Below, in pieces: positions 1-8,219 of a stretch of DNA of 8,356 nt. Location: NCBI GenBank assembly GCA_003022505.1, contig PXTQ01000087.1:1-8356 (forward strand). The letters are read 5' to 3'. Position 1 is the first letter of the stretch. Every line of letters starts with the position of its first letter. Origin of the DNA: Bacteroidetes bacterium QS_8_64_10. GTDB lineage: Bacteria > Bacteroidota > Rhodothermia > Rhodothermales > Salinibacteraceae. The notes beneath the pieces are model-generated. The model saw only the letters and a list, made by a program, of their open reading frames with translations. It was not told where the DNA came from and did no database searches. Made by a program: the position numbers and the translations under genes.

Positions 1-1746
<1,746 letters not shown>

Positions 1747-1857
1747 GGTGATTGGACCGGTACGATTGAGAAGAGGGGGAAGCGACATGGCGTGTCGCTC
1801 TTACGACGGGATGAGATGTTAACAGCCGGACCAGCCACGGTTTCGACGCGAGCACAG

Positions 1858-2032
1858 TTACGCCGCGTGTTCGTCAAGTTTCCGCTTCAGGTTCTTCGCC
1901 GCGAGTGGATTAACTTCCGTCTGCGCCGCCACGAAGTGCATCTGCTGTCCCACTCGCTCGAAGACGACGCACGGGCACGTTCAGAAACGAGATGCGCGCC
2001 TTCAGCTTCGCGTAGAAGTGTTCCGACGGCAT
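1858..2032 (-). pseudogene. Possible short frameshifted gene, unknown function
   Basis: On the minus strand an ATG at 2032 opens MPSEHFYAKLKARISFLNVP. After about 1970-1979 that frame loses protein character, while the frame one base over reads VVFERVGQQMHFVAAQTEV and goes on through NPLAAKNLKRKLDEHAA to a TAA at 1858-1860. Both halves use G/C-ending codons like the flanking genes. Joined, they would make a protein of about 57 residues. At the junction the gene-sense bases GTGCCCGTGCGTC contain a doubled GTGC, so a 4-base duplication would explain the +1 shift. I do not recognise the family and see no Shine-Dalgarno sequence before the ATG. It lies 111 bases upstream of typA in the same orientation. 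It could instead be a chance open stretch in GC-rich DNA; confidence is low. Confidence -1.
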
Positions 2033-2055
2033 AGTTGCTTGGTCATTTTGCCGTC

Positions 2056-2088
2056 GCCTCACGCGCCGCTTCCGCCTCGCGCTGAGGC
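2056..2088. repeat. Imperfect inverted repeat (hairpin) in the 1747-2246 intergenic stretch
   Basis: GCCTCACGCG at 2056-2065 pairs with CGCG-C-TGAGGC at 2078-2088, with one bulged C and a 12-base loop. No U-run follows on either strand, so it is not a convincing intrinsic terminator. It lies between the start of the small minus-strand reading frame and the plus-strand nucleotidyltransferase module, so it could be part of a 5' leader or a divergent regulatory region. Apart from this hairpin and the possible short gene, I see only an A7 run (2162-2168) and the YYTG array in 1747-2246. Confidence -1.
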
Positions 2089-2208
2089 TAAAGATGGTGA
2101 GCGGATTTCCGATGAACGAGGGTGACTTCCGTGTGTAATACAAGCAGGTGAGACGTACCTTAAAAAAAGCGTGTGCAGTGCGTACGGAACGTGCGGAGAC
2201 GATTTTAT

Positions 2209-2234
2209 CTTGCAACCTGCAAACCTGTAACTTG
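2209..2234 (+). promoter_or_regulatory. YYTG array just before the nucleotidyltransferase module
   Basis: CTTG (2209), CCTG (2216), CCTG (2224) and CTTG (2231) follow one another at 7-, 8- and 7-base steps, separated by A-rich spacers. The array ends 12 bases before the ATG at 2247. The same arrangement precedes the glycosyltransferase and the recQ-like gene. It is not complementary to the 16S tail, so it is not a classical ribosome binding site. Its function is unknown. Confidence -1.
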
Positions 2235-2246
2235 AAACTACTTTCC

Positions 2247-2474
2247 ATGCTCAAGAGAACGAAACGACTTCGGGACTTCGAGAAAGAGCAGATACGGTCG
2301 GAGTCGCCGGACTACTTTCGCAATCTCGAAATCTACGAGGCGCTTCACGAAGAGGCCGTTGCCCTCGGTGTTCTTCCCCCGGATGATCCGATGGAGGCCG
2401 CACGGATAGACATTCAGCGCACGCGTGTTTTTCATGTTCGAGAAAATACTGACTCGGATCGGGGCGACGCTTGA
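2247..2474 (+). CDS. Small charged protein paired with a nucleotidyltransferase, unknown function
   Basis: 75 residues, beginning MLKRTKRLRDFEKEQ with a basic N-terminus, then SPDYFRNLEIYEALHEEAVA and LGVLPPDDPMEAARIDIQRT. The pattern (PDYF-NL-I-EAL-EEA-ALGV-P--DP-E---IDI) matches what I recall of small uncharacterised proteins encoded directly upstream of DUF6036/AbiEii-type nucleotidyltransferases; this is from memory and not checked. No membrane segment or signal peptide is present. The ATG at 2247 is chosen because the family-like sequence begins there; the frame stays open upstream to 2148 but that part looks non-coding. The tail (about 15 residues from VFHVREN) overlaps the next gene by 41 bases out of frame and may be an extension beyond the family's usual end. 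Sharing a transcript with the next gene suggests a functional pair, possibly toxin-antitoxin-like, but nothing in the sequence proves it. Confidence -1.
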   Translation: MLKRTKRLRDFEKEQIRSESPDYFRNLEIYEALHEEAVALGVLPPDDPMEAARIDIQRTRVFHVRENTDSDRGDA

Positions 2475-2991
2475 AGCAGCAGACCTCGATTACATGGTGA
2501 TCGGTGGGCAAGCCGTTTTGCTCTACGGCGAGCCGCGCCTGACGAAAGACATCGACGTCACGTTAGGTGTGGGGCCGGAGCAGGTTGCTGAGGTCGTCGA
2601 CCTGGTTCGCCAGATGAATCTCAAGCCCCTGGCCGAAGATCCTGAATCGTTTGTGCGAGAGACGATGGTGCTTCCCTGCCAAGCCTCCGATACGGAAGTT
2701 CAGGTGGATCTGGTTTTTTCCTTCTCACCGTACGAACAGCAAGCATTTGAACGTACTCAATCCGTCGAAATGTCGGGAACACATGTCCAATTTGCTTCTC
2801 CGGAAGACGTGATCGTTCACAAAATCGTCGCCGGTCGCCCACGCGATCTCGAAGACGTGCGTAGCATCCTGCTGAAAAATCCGTCGGTAGATCAGGAATA
2901 CGTGCGTCACTGGCTCACGGACTTTTCTGCTTCGTTGGGTCGTCCTTTTCTCGACCAGTTTGAAAACATTCTCCGCGAAGTGGATGGATGA
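2434..2991 (+). CDS. MNT-fold nucleotidyltransferase, AbiEii/DUF6036-like
   Basis: 185 residues from the ATG at 2434. A GTG at 2425 would add three residues; the ATG is preferred because MFEKILTRIGATLEAADLDY lines up with the family start. The polymerase-beta-like nucleotidyltransferase core is visible: GG at residues 24-25, the D39-I-D41 pair in LTKDIDVTL, and a third acidic residue D92 in EVQVDLVF. The C-terminal half has the conserved block PEDVIVHKIVAGRPRDLEDV (about 121-140), then a helical end with VRHWLTDFSASLG. All three catalytic acidic residues are present, so the enzyme should be able to transfer NMP/AMP to a protein or tRNA target. Related proteins act as toxins (AbiEii) or as antitoxins that AMPylate a HEPN toxin (MNT). 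Which role applies here is unknown, and no HEPN partner is seen. It overlaps the small gene upstream by 41 bases. GC content is clearly lower than in the flanking genes, suggesting acquisition by transfer. Confidence -1.
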   Translation: MFEKILTRIGATLEAADLDYMVIGGQAVLLYGEPRLTKDIDVTLGVGPEQVAEVVDLVRQMNLKPLAEDPESFVRETMVLPCQASDTEVQVDLVFSFSPYEQQAFERTQSVEMSGTHVQFASPEDVIVHKIVAGRPRDLEDVRSILLKNPSVDQEYVRHWLTDFSASLGRPFLDQFENILREVDG

Positions 2992-5554
2992 CACTTGCCT
3001 TGTTTCCACAGCAATTGCCCTGCTTCTCGTTGCTGTTCCCACCGCCGCCGCGCAGGACCTGCCGCTCGCCGCCGACGTGCCGGTGCCGGACGTTCCCGCC
3101 TACGTCGAGGATACGCCGCAGCCGCAGAGCGTCATCGGGCACCGCATTGGAACGCGCCACTCAACGCCTGCGGAGGTCGTGCGCTACTTCCGGCGGATCG
3201 CCGAGACGTCCGAGCGCGTCCGCCTGAAACGGCACGCGCGTTCCTACGAAGGCCGACCGCTCGTGCACGCCGTCGTGACTGCGCCGAAAAACATGGATCG
3301 GCTGGGCGAAATCCGGCGGCAGAGCCAGCGGCTTACGGAAGCGCCGGAATCGGTGAGCGAGGACGAGATCGAGGACATGCCGGGTATCGTCTACATGGGC
3401 TACGGCGTGCACGGCGACGAAGCGAGCACCAGCGAGGCCGCGATGCTGCTGCTGTACCATCTGGCGGCGGCGCGCTCCGGTGACGTAGCCGAGATGCTGG
3501 AGGACATGGTGATCCTGGTCGACCCGCTCTTCAACCCGGACGGGCGCGACCGCTTCGTGGACTGGGTGAACGGCAATCGGGGCGGGCCCCCCACCGCCGA
3601 TCCGCAGGACCGCGAACACAACCAGCCCTGGCCCACGGGCCGCACCAATCACTACTGGTTCGACCTGAACCGCGACTGGCTGCCCGCGCAACACCCCGAA
3701 TCGCAGGGTCGTCTTCGCGTTTTCCACCGGTGGTGCCCGCAGGTGCTCACCGATTACCACGAGATGGGCAAAAACGGGACGTACTTTTTCCAGCCCGGCA
3801 TTCCGAGCCGCACGAATCCGCTCACGCCCGACCGCAATCAGGAGCTTACCGCCGAGATTGCCGAGTATCACGCCGAGGCGCTGAACGAGGTCGGGGCGCT
3901 CTATTATTCGGAAGAATCGTACGACGATTTCTATTACGGCAAAGGCTCCACGTATCCCGACGTGAACGGGACCATCGGCATCCTCTTCGAGCAGGCGTCG
4001 AGCCGGGCGCTCAAGCAAAAAACCAACGACGGCGTGCTGACCTACGGCGAGACGATCCGCAACCACTTCGCCACGTCGTTGTCTACGCTCCACGCGGCGC
4101 GCTCGATGCGCGAGAAGCTGCTCCGGCACACGCGCGGCTTTTACGCCGGGGCCGAGGAGTGGGCGGCGCGGCAGGACGTGCAGGGCTACGTCGTGAGCCT
4201 CGCGGAGGAGCGCACGAAGGCGCAGGCGATGGCAAAGGTGCTGCGACGTCATCGCGTAAAGCTGCATGAACTGGAGCGCCCGCTGGAGGCCGATGGGCGG
4301 TCGTTTCAGCCGGGGCGCGCGTACGTCGTCCCTATGAGGCAGAAGCAGGCTCGGCTCGTGCGCGCCTTCATGGAGCGGCGCGTATCTTTTCCTGACTCGC
4401 TCTTCTACGACGTCTCTACGTGGACGCTCCCGCTCGCCTTCGGCGTCGAGTATGCCGAACTGAGCGAGCATCCCGCGGATTATCTGGGCGACGAAATCCA
4501 GAACGTAACGTTTGACGGTGGGCGCGTCGTGGGCGGGGAGGCGGAGTACGCCTACGTCCTGCCGTGGGAGCGCTACTTCGCGCCGCGCGCGCTTCACGGG
4601 TTGCAAGAGGCGGGCCTCAAGCCGCGTCTGATGACGAAACCGTTTTCGGCCGGCGTGGATGACAGCGAGCGTTCGTTTAAGCGCGGAAGCATCGTCGTGC
4701 CGCTCCGGCGGCAATCCGGCCTGAGCGCCGACAGCGTTCACTACCTTGTGCGCGAACTGGCCGAGCGCGATCACGTGCGCTTTTACGCGCTGGATTCCGG
4801 CCTCACGCCCGACGGGCCGGACCTCGGCGGGCGCTCCGGCGAGGTCTTGGATGAACCGAAGGTCGGGCTGGTCGTGGGCGAAGGAACGCGCGCCTATAAC
4901 GCCGGTGAGGTGTGGCATCTCCTGTCGGAGCGCTTCCGGATGCCCGTTTCGCTGTTGAACGCCGGTGACGTGGGCGGGATGGACCTGTCGCGCTACGACG
5001 TGATCGTCCTGGCGGGCGGGCGCTACGGCTCGCTTCCCGGCGACGACGTCAAGGCGTGGGTGCGGGACGGCGGGCGGCTCGTCGCGCAGGCGGGCGCCGT
5101 CGGCTGGGTGAACCAAACCGACCTTGCCGACCTAAACGCGACGAGCGGTGCTTCTATCGACTCGGCAGCGCGGGCGTTGCCCTACAATGAATTGCGCCGG
5201 GCCTACGGCGCGCAGTACATCGGCGGAGCGATCTTCGAGGGCGCGTTCGACGTGACGCACCCGCTGGCCTACGGGCTGGACCGCCGCGTGGCGCTCTTCC
5301 GGCGCGGCGTTACTTTTTATGAAACGCCTGGCGAGCCGGGCCGCACGGTCGGCACCTACCCCGACGCGCCGCTCCTGAGCGGCTATGCGCCCGAAGAGAA
5401 GCTCGAAGCCGCATCCGGCGCGGCAGCGCTCGTCGCGCGCGAGCCGGGACGCGGCAAGGTGGTTCTCATCATGGACAACCCGAACTTCCGGGCCTTCTGG
5501 TACGGCACGAACCGGTTGCTTCTGAACGCGATTTTTCTGGGCGGTGCGTTTTGA
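2984..5554 (+). CDS. Exported M14-family zinc carboxypeptidase-like protein with C-terminal amidotransferase-like domain
   Basis: 856 residues from the ATG at 2984. The N-terminus MDDTCLVSTAIALLLVAVPT followed by AAAQ looks like a signal peptide cleaved near residue 23, so the protein is exported. A TTG at 2960 would add LKTFSAKW and give a more positively charged n-region, so the exact start is uncertain. The M14 active site is complete: zinc ligands H143 and E146 (YGVHGDEASTSE) and H259 (TDYHEMGKNG), NPDGRDRF (184-191), the N229-R230 pair (FDLNRDW) for the substrate carboxylate, and a candidate catalytic Glu E336 (GTIGILFEQ). After about residue 360 come accessory segments. Around residues 625-720 the pattern YDVIVLAGG ... 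VRDGGRLVAQAG resembles a class I glutamine-amidotransferase-like fold, without an obvious catalytic Cys nucleophile. The size fits a Bacteroidota subgroup of secreted M14-like peptidases. Its likely role is degradation of peptides or peptidoglycan fragments outside the cytoplasm; the substrate is unknown. The start overlaps the upstream stop by 8 bases (ATGGATGA), so it may be translationally coupled. Confidence -1.
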   Translation: MDDTCLVSTAIALLLVAVPTAAAQDLPLAADVPVPDVPAYVEDTPQPQSVIGHRIGTRHSTPAEVVRYFRRIAETSERVRLKRHARSYEGRPLVHAVVTAPKNMDRLGEIRRQSQRLTEAPESVSEDEIEDMPGIVYMGYGVHGDEASTSEAAMLLLYHLAAARSGDVAEMLEDMVILVDPLFNPDGRDRFVDWVNGNRGGPPTADPQDREHNQPWPTGRTNHYWFDLNRDWLPAQHPESQGRLRVFHRWCPQVLTDYHEMGKNGTYFFQPGIPSRTNPLTPDRNQELTAEIAEYHAEALNEVGALYYSEESYDDFYYGKGSTYPDVNGTIGILFEQASSRALKQKTNDGVLTYGETIRNHFATSLSTLHAARSMREKLLRHTRGFYAGAEEWAARQDVQGYVVSLAEERTKAQAMAKVLRRHRVKLHELERPLEADGRSFQPGRAYVVPMRQKQARLVRAFMERRVSFPDSLFYDVSTWTLPLAFGVEYAELSEHPADYLGDEIQNVTFDGGRVVGGEAEYAYVLPWERYFAPRALHGLQEAGLKPRLMTKPFSAGVDDSERSFKRGSIVVPLRRQSGLSADSVHYLVRELAERDHVRFYALDSGLTPDGPDLGGRSGEVLDEPKVGLVVGEGTRAYNAGEVWHLLSERFRMPVSLLNAGDVGGMDLSRYDVIVLAGGRYGSLPGDDVKAWVRDGGRLVAQAGAVGWVNQTDLADLNATSGASIDSAARALPYNELRRAYGAQYIGGAIFEGAFDVTHPLAYGLDRRVALFRRGVTFYETPGEPGRTVGTYPDAPLLSGYAPEEKLEAASGAAALVAREPGRGKVVLIMDNPNFRAFWYGTNRLLLNAIFLGGAF

Positions 5555-5581
5555 CTGAAACGCCGTGCGCCGGTCTTTACC

Positions 5582-5610
5582 GTAGAGACGTTTCGGCGAA
5601 ACGTCTCTAC
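5582..5610. repeat. Perfect palindromic repeat between the peptidase and permease genes
   Basis: GTAGAGACGTTT at 5582-5593 is followed by CGGCG and then the exact reverse complement AAACGTCTCTAC at 5599-5610. The outer C and G of the loop can also pair, giving a 13-bp stem closed by three bases. No T-run follows. The sequence resembles dispersed intergenic palindromes with GTAGAGACG ends that I recall from several bacterial groups; that memory is unverified. It may be a mobile REP-like element, and it could protect or terminate the peptidase transcript, which stops 27 bases earlier. Confidence -1.
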
Positions 5611-5643
5611 ATGATTTTTGACCGCGAATCACGCCTGAAGCGC

Positions 5644-6494
5644 ATGACGGAAGAAACGACCACCGAGCACATGCCGGGCCTGTTGTACCCGGTGCTGGCA
5701 CTGGCCGTCGTCAGCTTTGCTCTCGCCCCGATTCTCGTGCGTTACGCCGAGGACGCGCCGCCGCTGGCCGTGGCCGTGTGGCGCACCGTGACGGCGGCGC
5801 TCGTGCTGGTTCCGTTCGCCGCGCGGTCCGCCCTGAGCACCTGGCGCGGCTTCAGCTGGCGCGAGCGCGGCTTGATCGTGGCTGCCGGCGTGTTTCAGGG
5901 GCTGCACTTTATGGCCTGGATCGCCTCACTGTACTACACGACGGTGGCGAGCGCGTCGGTGCTGGTGACCACCAGCCCGCTGTTTCTGACCGTGCTGGGG
6001 TATTTGCTGATCGGCGAGCGCCTGGCCGCGCGCACCGTGGCCGCCATCGGCGGGGCGGTGGTCGGTGCCTCGCTTTCGGCAACGCGCTGGCGCTCGGCGC
6101 GTCGCTGCTCGTGAGCGGCTATCTGCTCATCGGGCGCGTGGTGCGGCGCAAAACCGACTGGCTGGAGTACGTCTTCCCGCTCTACACCGTCGCGGCGCTC
6201 ACCTGCGTCGCCGTGGCGCTCGCCGCCGGCACGCCGCTCTTTGGGCACAGCACGCAGGCTTACCTGATGAGCATGGGGCTGGCGCTCGGTCCGCAGATCA
6301 TCGGACATGGTTCTTTTAATTACGCGCTGCGCTACCTGCCCGCCGCCATCGTCGCCACGCTGGCGCTGCTGGAGCCGGTGGGCGCGTCCGGGCTGGCGTA
6401 CGTCCTGTTCGGGGAGGTGCCGGGCGCGTGGGCCGTGGCGGGCATGACGCTGACGCTGACAAGCGTGGGCGTGCTGGCGTGGCGAGAGCGGTAG
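5644..6494 (+). pseudogene. DMT-superfamily (EamA) permease, frameshifted
   Basis: An inner-membrane transporter of the drug/metabolite family, normally ten membrane helices in two EamA repeats. The first half is read from MTEETTTEHMPGLLYPVLAL (ATG at 5644; an ATG at 5671 is an equally good start). It shows hydrophobic helices, the VAVWRT and SVLVTTSPLFLTVLGYLLIGE signatures, and ends at AAIGGAVVGA. Near 6065-6078 the frame changes: the original frame stops at 6114, while the next frame continues as FGNALALGASLLVSGYLLIG and ends PVGASGLAYVLFGEVPGAWA ... LAWRER at 6494. The two halves together give roughly 270 residues against about 290-310 in the family. About 8-10 residues usually found between GGA and the GN-LAL helix are missing, so a small deletion is likely rather than one slipped base. 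Substrate cannot be told. The upstream frame reaches back to 5551 across the palindrome, but that part is not family-like. It may be co-transcribed with the peptidase gene. Confidence -1.
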
Positions 6495-6534
6495 GAGCGT
6501 GGGAGCCGAGCTTGACATCGTAAAAAGCAAGCAG

Positions 6535-6556
6535 GGGCGATCCGACGTGATCGCCC
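6535..6556. terminator. Hairpin between convergent genes, possible terminator
   Basis: GGGCGATC (6535-6542) and its exact complement GATCGCCC (6549-6556) flank a six-base loop, in the 69-base gap between the permease stop (6494) and the glycosyltransferase stop (6564). The position suits a bidirectional terminator, but no clear T-run follows on either strand. A dispersed palindromic repeat is an alternative. Confidence -1.
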
Positions 6557-6563
6557 TACGGCG

Positions 6564-7601
6564 CTACCGGAACAGCCACGTCGAAAGCTCCGAAAACCGC
6601 TGGCGTCCGCGTACGAAGTGATCGAACACCACGCGGCCCCGGTACGACGGCAGCACGGTCGGTTCGTTCGGGCCGGGACGTTGCGCTCGGTAGTGGCGGC
6701 GCATCCGGTGGGCGTCGCGGTAGGCGCGAGCGATGGCGTGAGCCTCACCGGGATGCCCGCCGAACGCAGCACGGGCGAGCGCGGCGGCATCGAGCGCCAC
6801 GCGCAGCGGAAACAGCACGCGCCACCAGCGCGGGGGCAGGTTCTTGTAGAACGTCAGCAGGCTGTTGCGAAAGTTGTGGTACGCCTTCTGCGGGTCGTGC
6901 TGCGGCAGCGACGCTCCGCCGATGTGGTAGACCTCGCTCGCCGGTTCCGCGCGCACGCGCCACCCGCTTCGCTGGAGCCGCCAGCACAGGTCGATCTCCT
7001 CCATGTGCATGACGAAGCGCTCGTCGAGCAACCCGACCTCGTCGAGCGCCGAGCGCCGCAAGAGAAGCGCCGCGCCCGTGGCCCAGAATACGTCCTGCGC
7101 GTCGTCGTATTGCCCCGCGTCCTTTTCCAGCTCGAAAAAGATCCGACCGCGCGTGAACGGATAGCCGAGCAGGTCGAGGTGGCCGCCCGCGCCGCCCGCG
7201 TACTCGAAGCGGTCCCGGTCCTGATGCTGCAGGAGCTTCGGCTGCACGGCGGCCACGCCCGCGTCGTCTTCGAGCGTTTCGACCAGCGGATCCATCCAGC
7301 CGGGCGGCACCTCCACGTCGTTGTTGAGCAGCATCACGTACTCGCCCGAAGCGTGCGCAATGGCCTCGTTATTGCCCCGGCAGAACTTCCAGTTTTCGGG
7401 GTGTTGTACGATTTTGACCGACGGGAAGTGCTCGCGCACCCAGTTCACAGTGCCGTCCGAGGAGGCGTTGTCAGCCAGAATGATCTCCAGGTTCGGATAA
7501 TTCGTTGCCACCACTGAGGGCAGGCATTGCTGCAGGAGCGGGAGGGCGTTCCACGTCACGATGATGATCGAAACGCGAGGGCGGGTGGCTGATTCGGACA
7601 T
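6564..7601 (-). CDS. Family 2 glycosyltransferase, rhamnosyltransferase-like (WbbL type)
   Basis: 345 residues, intact. It should transfer a sugar from a nucleotide-sugar donor to a cell-surface glycan or lipid-linked acceptor on the cytoplasmic face. The GT-A fold is visible: RVSIIIVTWN (9-18) opens the nucleotide-binding half, LADNASSDGT (42-51), NWKFCRGNNEAI (70-81), the metal/nucleotide motif LLNNDVEV (91-98) as the DXD equivalent, WATGAALLLRR (173-183), and the acceptor-side acidic block HMEEIDLCWRL (199-209) with the probable catalytic base. The C-terminal region YHNFRNSLLTFYKNLPPRWW is typical of WbbL/RfbF-like enzymes, often followed by a membrane-associated helix. Donor sugar and acceptor cannot be read from the sequence. 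The ATG at 7601 fits the family start. It stands alone: an intrinsic terminator separates it from the upstream minus-strand gene, so its promoter should lie in 7602-7660, where a YYTG array is found. Confidence -1.
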   Translation of the reverse strand: MSESATRPRVSIIIVTWNALPLLQQCLPSVVATNYPNLEIILADNASSDGTVNWVREHFPSVKIVQHPENWKFCRGNNEAIAHASGEYVMLLNNDVEVPPGWMDPLVETLEDDAGVAAVQPKLLQHQDRDRFEYAGGAGGHLDLLGYPFTRGRIFFELEKDAGQYDDAQDVFWATGAALLLRRSALDEVGLLDERFVMHMEEIDLCWRLQRSGWRVRAEPASEVYHIGGASLPQHDPQKAYHNFRNSLLTFYKNLPPRWWRVLFPLRVALDAAALARAAFGGHPGEAHAIARAYRDAHRMRRHYRAQRPGPNEPTVLPSYRGRVVFDHFVRGRQRFSELSTWLFR

Positions 7602-7610
7602 AAGGGGTCT

Positions 7611-7638
7611 CAGGTTGACAAGTTTTGCAGGTTACAAA
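7611..7638 (-). promoter_or_regulatory. YYTG array before the glycosyltransferase gene
   Basis: Read on the minus strand, TTTG (7638-7635), CCTG (7631-7628), CTTG (7622-7619) and CCTG (7614-7611) follow at 7-, 9- and 8-base steps. The array ends 9 bases before the ATG at 7601. It must lie within the promoter or 5' leader, because the terminator of the preceding gene ends at 7660. Confidence -1.
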
Positions 7639-7659
7639 CTGAAATCGACCTGCATGCAT

Positions 7660-7721
7660 AAAAAAGACCCGGCAGCGTCCGCTCCGGGAAAAGCTACTCC
7701 CGAAGAAGACCCTGCCGGGTC
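7660..7721 (-). terminator. Intrinsic terminator of the small minus-strand gene
   Basis: On the minus strand GACCCGGCAG (7721-7712) pairs exactly with CTGCCGGGTC (7675-7666), and six T residues follow (7665-7660). The long loop holds a second small stem (CGGGA with TCCCG, 7685-7702). It starts 30 bases after the stop of the gene ending at 7751 and should insulate the glycosyltransferase from it. Confidence -1.
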
Positions 7722-7750
7722 CGCAATGTCAACTTTTGCGTTGCGTGGAG

Positions 7751-8068
7751 TCAGTACGTTCTCGTCGTGGAGGAATCTTCCGTTTCGATGGTCAGAACCA
7801 CGTTCTCGACGTTGAGCTGGCCGTCCAGCCCGTCCACGCAGGTCACGGTGGTGGCCGAGTACGCATTGTCGCGGACGGAATCCTTGAGGTGCTGCCTGCG
7901 GTCCACGTCGGCGTACTCTTCAGGCGGGAGCACCGGCACGTCGCCGCTCACGTTGCTGCGACATTCCTCAAAGTCGCTGAGGCCGGAACCGAGCGCCGCT
8001 GGATTGGGCGCGACCTGCGTGATTTGATCGTCTTCGACGGTCAGCGTCAGATCTACGATGGAAGACAA
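7751..8068 (-). CDS. Small acidic protein, unknown function
   Basis: 105 residues from a TTG at 8068; a GGAG sits six bases upstream and there is no ATG in the open frame, which is bounded by a stop at 8096-8098. The protein is acidic and strand-rich, with LTLTVEDDQITQV near the start and LNVENVVLTIETEDSSTT near the end, and two cysteines (EEC and VTC). I do not recognise a family. The look is that of a small beta domain of an exported or surface protein, but no signal peptide or lipobox is encoded in this frame. An N-terminal part could therefore have been lost, for example by a frameshift upstream. The strong intrinsic terminator 30 bases after the stop supports a real transcribed gene on this strand. 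It is divergent from the recQ-like gene. Confidence -1.
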   Translation of the reverse strand: MSSIVDLTLTVEDDQITQVAPNPAALGSGLSDFEECRSNVSGDVPVLPPEEYADVDRRQHLKDSVRDNAYSATTVTCVDGLDGQLNVENVVLTIETEDSSTTRTY

Positions 8069-8173
8069 AGAGCGCTCCGAACTGTCGGAGAAGGTTTAAG
8101 TTATCATTTCGATGGGGAACGGGGGCGAGTTGATGGTGGAATGTGAGAATGCAAACCGATCTCGTCGAAAGTC

Positions 8174-8219
8174 ACAAGTCGCAGGTCGTTCAGGCTCGCC
8201 CTTTTGACCTGTGACTTGT
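8174..8219. promoter_or_regulatory. Near-perfect inverted repeat between divergent genes, with YYTG arrays
   Basis: ACAAGTCGCAGGTC (8174-8187) is matched by GACCTGTGACTTGT (8206-8219), complementary at 13 of 14 positions across an 18-base spacer. The arms contain oppositely oriented YYTG motifs: the left arm reads CCTG/CTTG toward the minus-strand gene, the right arm toward recQ. It could be a divergent operator or an RNA hairpin in a leader; neither is shown. Confidence -1.

Noticed and set aside
1910..2254. 114-residue minus-strand open frame spanning the intergenic stretch
   Set aside because: Only its middle (from the ATG at 2032) looks protein-like; the rest runs across the YYTG array and hairpin and ends in a frame that loses coding character.
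2445..2465. R-X4-H pattern (RTRVFH) in the 75-residue protein, hinting at a HEPN RNase
   Set aside because: The protein is far too short for a HEPN bundle, the motif lies in its variable tail, and such a short pattern arises easily by chance. The pattern itself is encoded just upstream, around 2418-2435.
3161..5116. 651-residue minus-strand open frame opposite the peptidase gene
   Set aside because: It is antisense to a gene with a complete M14 active site, is rich in Arg/His/Ala/Val as expected from the reverse strand of GC-rich codons, and has no recognisable domain.
6618..7517. 299-residue plus-strand open frame opposite the glycosyltransferase
   Set aside because: It is a shadow of the intact GT2 gene, with no domain and skewed composition.
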